In this document: positions 12,469 to 25,200 of the stretch, piece by piece
Layout: every line of letters starts with the position of its first letter
How positions within the stretch are numbered: position 1 is the first letter of the stretch
DNA from: Beroe forskalii
Taxonomy: Eukaryota > Ctenophora > Nuda > Beroida > Beroidae
Reading direction: 5' to 3'
DNA: 64,000 nt
NCBI GenBank assembly: GCA_011033025.1
Contig: WFMF01000260.1
Coordinates: 183,504-247,503, forward strand
The notes under the pieces: generated by a model
What the model was told of the DNA's origin: nothing
The model's database searches: none
The model's input: the letters and a program-made list of their open reading frames with translations, nothing else
Translations under genes and position numbers: made by a program

Positions 12469-15412
12469 ATGTTATAAAGGCTTCGAGGACCATTACCATC
12501 TGTATTTCTAATTTAGAGTGCAGCTCACTTCAGCATACAGCAGTCTTGGTGGTAGCTGGTATCAGGTGAACCTGTGGTTAAGGCGTTATTCATGTCACAA
12601 GGATTTACATCACACACTCAGAACTAGGGAGGAATGTGTTACAGGTTATAAGGGTGTGAATCACGCAAATGCGCACCTAATTTTCACTCGTTCGAGCAAC
12701 TTATTTTGGAGTATTACAAAAGAAAACGAAACCTCCAGAATCTCTATAAAAATAGAAACCTCTCGAAACTGCTCGGGTAGCCGTCTGTAAACCCTCGATT
12801 TCCACAGCCCGCACAATTGTTGTCGTTTGAAGCGTGATTGAAAGACAGATCATCACACTACCACCTAGCTGGAGCAATATTTCCTCCTCCTCCTCCTCCT
12901 ACACACACAGATACACACCTGCCTTTCACGGACCTACGTCAGAAATAGCACATAAGTGTCTGTTTAATTACGTCCGCCATAAGGCGGTCTTTTGACACTT
13001 CAAATTGGAGGGGAAGTGACACATTGCCCTAGACTTAATAATAATAATATACTATGTAGGTACACACACACACATGTGGCTAGTAACTGTAAATGCTTTA
13101 TATATAGAAGTATGCTACATAATGTTTCCATTATCGGTGTACAGGGTTGCTACGTCTAGTGCTATATAGTATCTGTAAAGGGACTAAAGATTAACAAGAA
13201 CAGACTTGTTACTTTTACATAACATATTATTTGCTAGACGTTATAGATTTAATTCTTTAGTCGGGTTATATATTATGATCACGACTATTTATTTCACGCA
13301 CAAGTGCTGGAATTGGTGAGAGTCCATGATGTACCATCCTGCTTAGGCTGATTCCATTAGATTGTCACAACAGCTGCTACTACTGATTCCGCTGGTCCTC
13401 TGCGAATCTAGGTTTTAAACGTTTTCGTAACAGTTTCACTACAAGTAGAACGTCTGGTGACATAGCGTCGCGATGTGAGCCAGTAAGCGGAAAACGGTGA
13501 ACACTGAACATGTTAGACTGTTAGACATTCCTATACCGCAACATAATTCTAAACTAAGGTATCGCCTTCACTCTCGACATTTTTCTACCCCAACACAAAA
13601 CTCCACTCTCTATTGTCTCTCTCCACAGTCGTGTCATTTGGTGCGCGGTTCCGGGGACAAATACTAAAAAATAATAATGCTGGAATACGTCATCCTCATC
13701 TTCCTGCCGGAGATGAAAGGTAATCTACGTAGGACTCCATTTATACCATATATGGACTGGTGGAAGAAGACACTGACCTTTTGATTAAAACATGCAGACA
13801 TTGAACAATTCATTGTGCAAAACACGGGAAATAACCTTCCCCTCCGTCCTTCCTCTCTCAGGATGCATTGCACTTCGTAACAATGATACGGGGAAAAGCG
13901 TCAAAAAATACGACGTTATTTCTTCTGAAGAAAAATTTCGATTGAGGTTGTTAAGGCGAAAAATGCGGCTGATTTTAAATTGAAGTGAAATTTCAAAATT
14001 GGAGAGAACAAATACGGCAGTCTTTGCCAAAAACTACGCATCCTATTTTTGCTGTAATTTTGAGAAATATACTCACAACCTTGTAAGGACTGGAAAAGTG
14101 ACTAACCAGAACATATCTTTTATTTTGTGGCAAATGTGTAATGACTTAATGAGTCTACCATTATCAAAGATGGATATTAGATTTTGAAATAAATCACGTT
14201 TTGCAAGTTTTCTACATTTTGCGATTTTTTTCCTGGGGTCACAACCACACAAACTGCTGAGTTCTTCGCGCAATGCGACATATTCATCATTATTCTCATG
14301 AATACATGTGACGCATAGGAGCATCGTGTAGGTACCTACATAGTTGCATTATACGGTTACAATAGGTTGCGCAGCAATAATAGGCGCTTGACAATGACGC
14401 AATGATCGCAGTTAGAACGGCGAATTGATGACTGGTGAACTGTATCACTCCTGGCACGACACAGATAAGTACAACAATAGCACCACCATTCCCCTACCGC
14501 CATCAATATTCCTTTGATTCGCAGACCCATAAAATGGAGTACGCAAAGCTTTAGATCTCTCCATGCACTCCAGTGTTAGATGTTATTGGGAACTGTCAAT
14601 GGATTAGAGTAGTTGTAATCGAGAAACCACTGAATTGGATCCACGTACGTGTTCTTTGATAAATAATCATACCCGGTAAAAACTGAAGAGTGTCAAGTTA
14701 GTACAAAACCATGCTAAGATAAACCAGAGTAGTATGGATTTCACTGATGTGTGTAGGTTGTGTGTACTATGTTCTCTAGCAGCGTGCCATGTTTTGGCGT
14801 CATGCGTGTGCTGTGTACGGCCTGATGCGTGTGCTGGGTTGTACAATGGATTTGTATAATGTATTGTATAATGTACTATGTATATAATGTGGTGTGCTTT
14901 GAATATTGTATCTTGGTATTGGTAATTGTTCTGAACCCGACGGAGTGTATTATGTATTGTGCGAGTGAGTGTAGTAAGTTAGCGTTCTGAGTAAGTGAGT
15001 AGACTGTACAGTACCTACTAGCATCCAAGTGCCCCAATACTCATGACTATAAGCTTTATTTACAATCCCCCAATTATAGCTCACCTCAAAGCCTGCAGCG
15101 AGCAGTAGTCAGAACACTGCGATGAAAACAGTTCCTTGGCTTTGTAATTGGGGTTCTCTAATAGCTTCATTTTACCTGCAAATATAATCAATAAAGTACC
15201 TGCTATACGCTAATATCCGTCTCAAAGCTGACCTATATTCCGTGGTACACTTATAGGATCGTACAATAGTAGGATTCATTAAAAGCCTCGGGAAAGACTG
15301 ATGTAGTTAATGCACAGAGAATTTAGTGGTAGGAGGTATACAGGCTGCGTTGTAACTGTGTAATTAATCGTGTTTACGTATCCGTGTGGTCGGCAAAACT
15401 TTATACCTACTT

Positions 15413-15474
15413 CTTGATGTCATATTAAGGGCATTCAGGGAGGCTTGATGCCATATTAAGGGCTTTCAGGGAGG
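15413..15474. repeat. two-copy 31-bp tandem repeat
   Basis: CATATTAAGGGC(A/T)TTCAGG-containing unit repeated twice with two differences. Confidence 0.9.
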
Positions 15475-17769
15475 CTTGATGGGTCCACGGATATACTATA
15501 ATTTAAACATGATAAGCCTTCTCAAAGAGCAGTGAATTTAATGAGCTTTAAAGACTTCGTTCATTAACATTAAACATAGCTATCTTATAGTTAAGCAATT
15601 ATCTTAGACTCATATTATGTTCATTTTATGAGTATTGATTTAAACTTGATTAGCTAGCTTACACCTGTATGAAATCACGCATTATAAAAGTCTTCATTTC
15701 ATCGAAGATACACGTTTAATATCTATCATTTGTTGAAACAATTATTTAGTCACCCAAATTATGGGGTCTTCTACAAAAGTACATAACCAATTGAAACGTT
15801 TAACTCTCTTTAATAACTTTCGTGTAATATATGCTGAACAAAACTCACTGGAACTTTCAGTAGTTCTATCTTTCAGAAGAGTTTGATATATTGTCTCAGG
15901 TAACTCGCTTGTCCTGTAGAACCACTCAATCAACACAGATTCCTTGGGTTTCTGAGGATTAAAGAATTACATGGTGATGCTCAGCTTTGAAGAATTTATG
16001 AGTTTTCATGTATCATACAAGTGATAGGCCATTAAGAAAATGTACCCTCTACTCAGTACTCCAGTATATAATGAAATTCCTATTAGAGCTCATTAAAAAG
16101 TTCTTAAGAATTGAGGTTGATGTTTCGGTGAACTATCTTTATTGAAGTTAGGATTGGAATGAGAAAACATAAAATAATGCAACTATGCAATGGTGGGAAA
16201 TGCTCAACATGTTACATGAGTAGCAGGACGATCAAAAATCAAAATGAAAATAAGGTCACTTCAGGTGATCAAGAACAGCTATTCATTCCAAAACTGACGA
16301 GCTATATTTTGTGGATGATGAAGGTTTCCTAGTTGGGATTTTACTCAGAATTTTTACAACTGACCTACTACCTGCTGTATTGCTGTAAGGGCAGCTGATT
16401 TCAAAGCTTGTATATATTTATATATCTAATTCTAATTTGAATCCACCTAAGCTTTCCATGTAAACAGTTGGTACTTGACCAATGTCACAAGATTATGATA
16501 TCACAATGAAGGATTGATGGATGATGATTGATGCAATGACACGTCATGATAAAAACAATTCAGTAGGAATCATATACTGTATGGGTGATAAAATCTTTGT
16601 AATAGTAGATGAAACATTCACTACCTATTACTTACATGCTTCACTTCTTTGATGGTTCCAATGTACCATGGTATATCAGGCCGGTGACTATCAACATATA
16701 CAGTATCTGCAGGGTAGTGGCGACTTAAGATATGATTAATAAAGAATGAACATGATAGCTGAATAGAGAAGGAGTGTCACTGTCCTAGATTTCCTTTTTT
16801 GAATTTTGGACTGTGTTTTCGGGGCAATTGGGACAAATCAAATACCTAATTCCATTCATATATCAGGAACTAGATAAAAAGGTTTTCAATGAATGAGGAT
16901 GTTGCATTTTTGGTCATGCTTGATTTTCAATAATATCAAACAAATTATATCATATCACAGAGTTAGAAATTTTTCAATGACACAAATAGCAGAGTGATAT
17001 CATAACCACAATTTTAAAGACCAATTACTTACACTGAACAACCTAACTTTTCTACAGGTTAGGTTTTTACAGGTCAGGTTTATAAATTGACTAACCTTCA
17101 ATGAAATAATCCACATCATTTACAGAGCAAGCAAAATTCTTTCTCTGGCTAGGCTTAACTGATCCCTTATCTGACTTTTTACTATCACTTTGTGAAACTA
17201 CAGTTGCAGTAACCTTTAAATGAATTTTTATTATTAAGCAGGCATTTCATAATCAATGCCTGTATTCCTATACATTAGAATGGATGTGTTAGTCTTCAGA
17301 CAGATTGGATTGATGGAGTAGAAACAATGTCCATACAGTATTCAATGCTTACATACAAGTGTACATTATGAAAATCAAATTAACTTTTTGAGGAAGAAAG
17401 AACTAAAGAAACTAAACAGTAGAGACTTGATTTAAGCCATCCAAAGCAACCACCTGACTTGAACTGTCTGTACCATTTTCCTTATTTCTGGTGCGATCAC
17501 TATTGCTCCTCTGTAAAGCTCTTGTTAATCTCCGTTCTGGGACTTCCTCCCCCATTACACCTCATAAACCTATCAAATAACATTAAAAATGGCTTTGGAG
17601 TCCTTAAACATATTCAATCATCATTCTAATCATCCAGATCAAGAATAAAATTGTTGTAGTTGTAGTACTTGCATTAGCAGTCTGTGACATTTGGCTTCTT
17701 TCGAAAATATGAAGCATCCAGACATAACACATGGATCCATACATAACACATAGATAGAATACACATATT

Positions 17770-17996
17770 ATGATTTACTGATTACAGTGGATGGGTCATA
17801 CTTTGGATGGGTGAAATAATAATTTGTTGTTAGTGGTGACTCTTGCCTGGTGATACCAGGCCCACTGATGTGGGGCCCGTCCCTCCAAAGGGTCTATCAT
17901 TGATAGACATGGTGACTCAGTGGAGTCACTTTTGGGGTATATACGTTTTGTATACTAATAAATGGGATGGAATAGAATGGGATGGAATAGAACAGA
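17770..17996 (+). mobile_element. possible 3' end of a degraded retroelement
   Basis: A GC-richer patch containing GGGTCTATCATTGATAGAC and an AATAAA hexamer is followed by a short degenerate tail of GGGATGGAATAGAAT units. A 3' untranslated region ending in a simple-repeat tail is typical of some non-LTR retrotransposons (established), but no reverse transcriptase is found nearby, so this remains a weak suggestion. Confidence 0.3.
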
Positions 17997-18548
17997 AGAT
18001 TCATAGTATTTAACCATCTCTTCTCAAGAAGCAATATATTAATCACGCTTTGTTTACATTCTTTATGCACCTTTAAACACAGGTGCCCATTTGATATTAT
18101 TTAAAAACAAGAAAACTGCATCAACTTAAAATATTGCACAGCTGTACCATGTGTTTGATATGATTGATTATTGCAGTGAAACACAGAAATCTCAGTAATG
18201 AAATCAAACCCACACTATTCTACTGATTAAAAATCAATTCTTCAGGAACTCCACATATTGTGTGTAACACAACATTCCGAGATTATGATGTGAAAACTGC
18301 ACAAAATTATAATGTAATGTAATGTAAAGATTTTGCCATAAAGCAACTCAATTAGTCAGAAAATTCTTTCATCACACTTTATCATTTTAGCATGTACCCT
18401 AAACAAGGTACTCAAAATATTTAACTATAAGTAAATTGTTCATCTAAGTTGTTAAAAAAACACCCATATATACAAAGATCCATATGCATAAAAGTCTGCT
18501 ATTCAAAAACTTGACAGTATGTTGATGGCATACTGTCATTAACTTCTG

Positions 18549-19451
18549 TCACACAGTCTTCTCGACACTGTTTACAGTTCCATTTCTGATGAAATGTCGC
18601 TTGTTAGGCTCATCAGCCTTCTTCCTCTTCAACTCTGCAACAAGAGTCCTGTGTGCAAGCCTCTGATCGTGGGACCTGTCGGGAGACAGGAAAACACTCT
18701 TATACTTGTCCTTCTCATTGAGTAGGGGAGATTTAGCAATGACCTCTGAAACAATCAAGGAACTGGTCAAGGCAACCTTGACAGGGCGTGGTCTACTGCC
18801 CTTAGCCTTGCCCACTCTAAACACCTCCATCTTTGGTTTTTCTCCAATTACTTCCATGATGCTACATATCTTCTCATTGAGGTCCTCCTTGTCCTCCTCT
18901 GCCAGACCAAATACCATGATGTTTCGGCTCCTGTCCTCCTCCTCTACAACTTTCTTAACAACAGACACAATGCTGGCTGGTGTCACTGATGTCTGCTCAT
19001 GCAGTCCTGACTTCACAACGGAGCTGTAGCTCTTGAACTCCTCTTTGACTGTTTCCTGGACAGATGACTTCACACATGATGTTACTGCACACAACTGTTT
19101 ATCTTTAAACTCCAGCAACTGCTTCTGAAGCTGTACCACATTCTCCTGAGACTCAATAAGCTTCCTTTGCAGCACAACCATCTCATCAGAGATTTGGCTG
19201 AAGGGAGAAGTCTTCAGTGACTCATCATGCTTTACCTGCATATTATGATTCTCTTCCTCCAACCCTCGAACAGTACGGTGCATATCTGATATATGGACGA
19301 AAGCTTGACAAAGCATTGCAGCGAGTTTATCCTTTCCAATTAATTCACAGTGGTTAACAGTCAACTCCTTGGTACTAGGACAACTCAAAATCTTTAGTTT
19401 TCTCTTTATCCACTTATCCCACAAGTCAACATTATCATCAGCATGATCCAT
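18549..19451 (-). CDS. ORF1-like protein of a non-LTR retrotransposon (solo, intact)
   Basis: Uninterrupted 300-residue reading frame. Residues about 70-115 are heptad-rich (EMVVLQRKLIESQENVVQLQ region), consistent with a coiled coil. From about residue 172 (RSRNIMVFGLAEE) to the end it resembles the RNA-binding half of retrotransposon ORF1 proteins: an RNIMVFGL strand, an FRVGKA turn, RPRPVKVAL, then KSVFLSPDRSHDQRLAHR and a basic tail. Such proteins bind the element RNA as oligomers (family knowledge). No endonuclease or reverse transcriptase frame lies within several kb downstream, so it is either a 3'-truncated element remnant, a non-autonomous element, or a retained host gene. The absence of stops over 900 bp argues for recent arrival or selection. 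Recognition is by pattern only. Confidence 0.7.
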   Translation of the reverse strand: MDHADDNVDLWDKWIKRKLKILSCPSTKELTVNHCELIGKDKLAAMLCQAFVHISDMHRTVRGLEEENHNMQVKHDESLKTSPFSQISDEMVVLQRKLIESQENVVQLQKQLLEFKDKQLCAVTSCVKSSVQETVKEEFKSYSSVVKSGLHEQTSVTPASIVSVVKKVVEEEDRSRNIMVFGLAEEDKEDLNEKICSIMEVIGEKPKMEVFRVGKAKGSRPRPVKVALTSSLIVSEVIAKSPLLNEKDKYKSVFLSPDRSHDQRLAHRTLVAELKRKKADEPNKRHFIRNGTVNSVEKTV

Positions 19452-19825
19452 TGCAACAACAACTCAAACAATATCAATCACTACTCCAATCAATTAAATA
19501 ATTTTTAAAAACATTTCTTACTTATATGTTTCGTTTCAAAATAAAACAGGTTCCCCAGTTTATTTGAATTGATCAACGAATTCAATGAAGCACAAAATTA
19601 CAAAATAGGAAATGAGAAAATGGTTTAATTAATAATTTCTCATTGAGATTTTATCATTGAGGAATCAAACCCTCACATAACATAAAATATTATGCCATTA
19701 TTGCAATTGGTATTCAATCATCGCAATTCATAACAATATTCACAATTCTAATAAAATGTTACCCTTGTGGCCTTGTATGACCCTGCCGGACCCATTATTT
19801 CAAATCTTTGATTCTAAATTTTATG

Positions 19826-20300
19826 CGAGTCTTGGCGTCGCGTCGCGCTTCGCACGCGCGAGGCCGAGGGTTGCTAAACACGTATATCTTTGCTAAACAC
19901 GTATACGTATACCCCTGCCTGTATGCGTTAAAAAATCAGAAGCGCGCGTCGCGCACACACACCTATTAAACGCATATCTCTGTGTGGCTCGCTTCCTGCT
20001 TCCTCGCAGGGAAGCGCGCGGCGCGTACACACCCGTATGCTATGTTCACTTAACCAGATGCTTATTCGAAGGATGTTACCCTACCCTCGCGCGCGGCGCA
20101 ACGTTCCACATTTGGATTGTCAGGCGTTGCCTGACCCCTAGCCAGACGTTGCGCGCGCGAGGGGGCCAGGCAACGCCTGGCAATGCGGCGCGGGCATAGG
20201 AAGCGCGCGCCCGCCGAAGGCGAGAGGGTTTGTAGAAATGGAGAATACTACCCTACCCCACGTGCGCAATGTTCCACATTTGGACGGTCACCGGTCACAT
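19826..20300. other. CpG-rich patch with internal duplication
   Basis: Sharp local change from AT-rich flanks to CpG-rich sequence with many CGCG tetramers. It contains two palindromes (GTCAGGCGTTGCCTGAC and GCCAGGCAACGCCTGGC) and a duplicated segment (CTACCCTACCC through GTTCCACATTTGGA) at about 20070-20125 and 20250-20303. It lies 5' of the ORF1-like gene. It could be promoter DNA or a separate element; I cannot decide. Confidence 0.5.
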
Positions 20301-21243
20301 TTGCGCTGCGCTTTCTTGTTTGTTGTTAGCCATCCAGTCAGAAGAAATGGACATGGAGTATGGACGGAAACCCGGCAACGTCCGTCGAACGACTGGCATT
20401 GACAATAGTATATCATTTTCTGTTCAGCTACAAGCGATGATTATGTGACAAGGGTCAAAATGTCAAATTAAAGAACATAAATTCTTTGAAAAATGAGATT
20501 GAGATTAAAATTGAAAGTTACCAGTTAATTACAAAAATCAAAATTACTATCACAATCGAATCTGAATTGAATCAAGAAATCAAATTCTATTGAGTATTGG
20601 GCCACGGGTTACCGTTATCAACTATAAGATCCTAGTTAGTAGTTACAACACGAACAAGATTATTCAAAATCAAATCTAAAATTCCATTCCAAAGCCCGCA
20701 TATTGGAACTGGATTAAGTACAGGTGTTTGAAACAATCTAAATTTTTAATTCATACTTCTACTTCTAGCAGACATGAAACAATAACGTTGCCATAATGAT
20801 CATAAAATTAAACGTAAAATGATTCTCAATCAAAATTAAATCTTTCTTATCAGAAATTCAGATCGTCTTGCGACTGACCGTTTTGAATGAAATTCATTTG
20901 TTAATTGTTATCTCACCTTTTTTTCATTTCATTTCATATTCAATTTGCATACACATCTCTAAATCCAAAACAAATACCCTAGCCAAATCCTATTCCTATA
21001 AAACTAAAAATTCTTAAATATCAGTCATTCTTCAAATAAGTAATTCCAAGGTCCCTCTTCCTACGCCGGCTCTTCAGATCATCAAACAGAGATATTGACT
21101 CGTTCATGAAGCTTTTATCTGGGAAAAAGATTCATGTAATTGTAAATTTCACGTTGTAATCAATGCAGCATTTAACAGTTATTAATTCATTACTTGATTT
21201 AAGAACAGAAATAATACCACGGAAGTGTAAGGGGAATATACTT
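20301..21243. other. gene-free stretch
   Basis: AT-rich spacer between the CpG patch and the last exon of the cysteine-rich gene. No exon was recognised. Confidence 0.5.
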
Positions 21244-22208
21244 CTAGTCTATGACTATACAACACAACAAAGAGTAAAGAATCGGCAGCTCAGTGTAGCA
21301 CCAACCTCTGCAGGCGTATATCTTGCAGCACTCATCCAGAGGATCCTGGATGATGACAGGGTCCGTGCAGGAGGGTTTGTTTCTGAGGAGGCACCGCGCT
21401 CTGCACCGCAACCCGCCCTAAGGATACACATCATGGTCAAGGCGTCGTACCGTACCCATTGTCTATTTTAGAAGTAGTACGTATAGGAGTAATTGGGAAT
21501 CATGCATTTGTACTGCGGTATAGTGCGATAATAAGAGAATAAGTGACGAGGGTTCAACCTGGTAATATTCTAATTTTTACCAGGTTTGAACTATAATAAG
21601 AAAACAGTTCCTGGTTACAAAGGTACCTGGTAGCAGTAGCAGGTAAGACTGCAGCCCATGTTGAACTCCTCACCGTGCTGGTAGTAATTACCATCGTAGA
21701 AACACGAGAACTTGTGGTCTGAGGAACGGAATGGCTGGATTTGATCGAACTTAATTATTAAATTGATGATTGAAATTGAAAAAAACTGCGCATTTTCAGA
21801 ACTCATGACGTCATTTTCATGAACGGAATTTGTCAATGGATGACGTCAAATCGTGTCTTCTTGCAGGTGTCAACTCACAGAGGCAGGTGACAGGGTGGCA
21901 CCTGCCACCCTGTGTCACCTTGTGGCATTTCTCAACTCACAGAGGCAGGTGACAGGGTAGAAGGTGTCATCACCCTGTTGTCACCCTGTTGTCACCCTGT
22001 ATCACAGGGTGCCAGGTGTCAACTCACAGAGGCAGGTGACAGGGTGGAAGGTGTCACCCTGTTGTCACCCTGTGTCACAGGGTGGTAGGTGTCAACTCAC
22101 AGAGGCAGGTGACAGGGTGGTAGGTGTCAGGGTTGTAGAAGAGAGCGTCGCAGGTCCTACACCGGTACTGGATACACTCCGCTGTGGGGGAGGCAGGACA
22201 CCGCCCTC
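21244..22208 (-). CDS. C-terminal exons: von Willebrand factor C domain and stop
   Basis: Three exons: 22101-22208, 21627-21718 and 21244-21417, joined in phases 1, 0 and stop. Together they give ECIQYRCRTCDALFYNP, then CFYDGNYYQHGEEFNMGC and SLTCYCYQ, then PSCTDPVIIQDPLDECC and KIYAC. The C-x-Y-x-G-x(2)-Y-x(2)-GEEF-x(3)-C-x(3)-CYC start and the CC-x(3)-AC end are the signature of a VWC domain, common in secreted matrix and growth-factor-binding proteins. The last exon reads on to a TAG at 21244-21246; a weak GTTGGT donor at 21300-21305 is an alternative end. The first of these exons is followed by an array of copies of its own 3' edge. Confidence 0.78.
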
Positions 22209-25200
22209 CTGAGTGGAAGTTATGCTAGTGGGGTTGTGAGAGCAGGGGACAACGGTTGAGATCAGGGAGGTATCAATATCTTAAATCATGTTCATTGGTC
22301 ATAAGACCAGGGCTGGGGTGATAAAATCACTGGTCTGGTATTCTTAGGAATTCTTAGCTTTAAAACGAAAAAGACTCATCGTAACTTCCAGGACAGGATG
22401 AGCTAAGAGATATTTCATACTAACTTTTGCAGTTGTTTCTGGGACAGAAGACAGCAGGCAGGTTGCTCGGACACTTGACAGTGACGCGAGGTTTTCTCTG
22501 GGAGTAGTTGGGCGGACTGATCCTAACACACCGCACGTCTGATATCCAGGGGAGGGCCCGGGTGCCCTTTATCTCTATCCCGGTCTCGTCCACACACCAG
22601 CATTCCTTAGTGATGACGTCACACTGCTGTGGGTAGAACTCTCCGTCCGGCTCACACTGGGGAGGAAGGAGAGGGGTGAAGCTGAGTGAAGCTATCAGAG
22701 AAATTTCTAGATGTCAGCGATATTTCAAGGGGGAGAAGTGGAACAGAATGAGTCAGTGTGAGGAAATGTAAGCGTGTAAAGAATGCTTACAGACAACCCG
22801 ACGAGTAAAGAGAATTCTCGAGTAAAATGAACTTTTGATCCCCTGTTGATTGGGTCACGTCCCAATAGGGAGGACAGATACCTGTGTTATCTTGTACATG
22901 GAGACAGGGTAGAACCCCTCGTAACTCACTGCAGCTGCTATCTCAGCTTTCTGTTGTCTCACACACGGCGGATCATCTGACAAGGGTAGACAGAATAAGA
23001 ACTTTTATCAGAATAACATGGGCGGATTGCTCAAAACAAAACAATGTTCTCAAAACATAACAATGAAAAAACCCTAAAAGTTCCCGACTCATATTTGCAG
23101 GTAACTTGGTGAGGAGGCCCAAATGACCCGTGTATCTGAGTACCGTTCAGAGGGTCCACACACCAGCACTCCTCGTCTCTAAAACACTGCTTTATCTCGT
23201 ACCTGGGGGGGAGGGGTGTGATCAGCCATCAGGGATTCTGGGTTAGGACCAGGAACGTCTGATCAGTTACCTGGTCGATCATACTGATGCGCGCTGTCTT
23301 CACTGATTTTATATGATTATGACACGTTCCATCAGGATACAAGTAAACAACAGAGGGGGAGAGGGAGGGGTAAGCCAAAGAAGATTAGGGCAACTCACTT
23401 GTCCGGTTCCTCCTCATCACATTGTACCACGTACAGAGAACCTAGTCGGTTCTGTTGCTTCCTCTTCTCAGGACAGGTCAGAGGTCCTAGACCTTAGGAA
23501 ATTATAAAGTGGAGTTACAAGAACAGTAACACACCTGGGCTTTTCTCAATAGAAATTCATCATAAGCATTTATGAAGTATTGGTGTCCTCCCATATTGCA
23601 AAAGCAAAAATAAGACAGGAGTAAAACACTTCACCAGAAGATCCACTAACGCGTAAAGCAGGGAGGTTTAGGTAGTCTGGCAATGCCCCGTCCCCTCTCG
23701 TCCACACAGCCACACTGCCCCGTCCTCTCATCACACTGCTCCTGTCCACACAGCAGCTCCCCCACAGGAAGGACACTGCCAGACAGGACAGCACCTGTCT
23801 CCGCGTCCACACACTGACAGGTGTACCGGGTCAGACACTGCATGGACTTGTAGCTGCCGTCACTCTTACACCGCGCAGGGTGGCACTCTGCAGGGTCTTC
23901 TAACTCCACTGAGGGGGGGGGGTTAGAGATTGGCGCCGTCACTCTTACACCGCGCAGGGTGGCATTCTGCAGGGTCTTCTAACTCCACTGAGGGGGGAGG
24001 GGTTAGACATTGGTGCCGTCACTCTTACACCGCGCAAGATGGCACTCTGCAGGGTCTTCTAACTCCGCTGAGGAGGGGATGAGGGGTTGACATTGGTGCC
24101 GTCACTCTTACACCGCGCAGGTTGGCACTCTGCAGGGTCTTCTAACTCCACTGAGGGGGGAGGAGGGGTTAGACATTGGTGCCGTCAGTCTTACAACTTG
24201 CAGGGTGGCATTCTGCAGGGTCTTCTAACTCCACTGAGGGGGGAGGGGTTAGACATTGGTGCCGTCACTCTTACACCGCGCAAGATGGCACTCTGCAGGG
24301 TCTTCTAACTCCGCTGAGGGGGGGAGGGGTTAGACATTGGTGCCGTCACTCTTACACCGCGCAGGTTGGCACTCTGCAGGGTCTTCTAACTCCACTGAGG
24401 GGGAGGAGGGGTTAGACATTGGTGCCCCCACTCTTACAACGCGCAGGGTGGCACTCAGCAGGGTCTTCTAACTCCACTGAGGTGGAGGAGGGGTTAGACA
24501 TTGGTGCCGTCACTCTTACACCGCGCAGGGTGGCACTCTGCAGGATCTTCTAACTCCACTGAGGGGGAGGAGGGGTTAGACATTGGTGCCGTCAGTCTTA
24601 CAACTTGCAGGGTGGCACTCTGCAGGGTCTTCTAACTCCACTGAGGAGGGAGGAGGGGTTAGACATTGGTGCCGTCACTCTTACACCGCGCAGGGTGGCA
24701 CTCTGCAGGGTCTTCTAACTCCACTGAGGGGGAGGAGGGGTTAGACATTGGTGCCGTCACTCTTACACCGCGCAGGGTGGCACTCTATAAGGTCTTATAA
24801 CTCCACTGAGGGGGGGGATGAAGCCCAAAAAAAACCAAAAAAAACCAAAAAAAACCTAGCCCAAGAATCGGAAAAGTAGGGTGGGCCTTGGTTTTTTGGT
24901 ATTTTGGTTTTTTTGGTTTTTTTGGTTTTTTGGGTTAGGTTTTTTCAAAATTTTGACTTTTCATGCCAATATGGACTGTTGATGCTATTAATGTGTTGTT
25001 ATTGATATTACAATAGTTTCAAACAATATTCGTTAGTTTTATCGATGTTTTGGGTGATTTGTGGTGTTTTATATGACATAATCAGTACATTAAGGCATTG
25101 TTTTGGTGAACTATCAGCAAAAGCACTGCTCAGAGTTGCCGAGAGTCAGCCAGCATGATCAGCAGGGGGGTTAATAGTGGTCAGACACTTGAATCACCAG

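Larger units (their letters stand above)
10400..12510. repeat. segmental duplication, copy 2
   Basis: Second tandem copy of the unit described at 6690-10205. Order is conserved: unique segment, 24-bp array, MITE-like element, exit sequence. The array has only about 11 units, and the MITE carries a nested insertion absent from copy 1. Confidence 0.88.
12519..18548. other. 6-kb gene-free stretch
   Basis: No exon chain, conserved domain or RNA gene was recognised on either strand. It holds a (TCC)n run near 12884-12900, a CA run near 13060, a two-copy 31-bp repeat (15413-15474) and a degenerate pentanucleotide tail (17955-17996). Small reading frames around 13.6-14.3 kb overlap each other on both strands and show no motif. 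Confidence 0.5.

Noticed and set aside
18706-19029. Plus-strand 107-residue frame inside the ORF1-like gene
   Set aside because: Antisense shadow; the minus frame is nearly three times longer and has family motifs.
21163-21471. Plus-strand 102-residue frame
   Set aside because: It lies antisense to the final VWC exon, whose cysteine spacing and splice acceptor are convincing.
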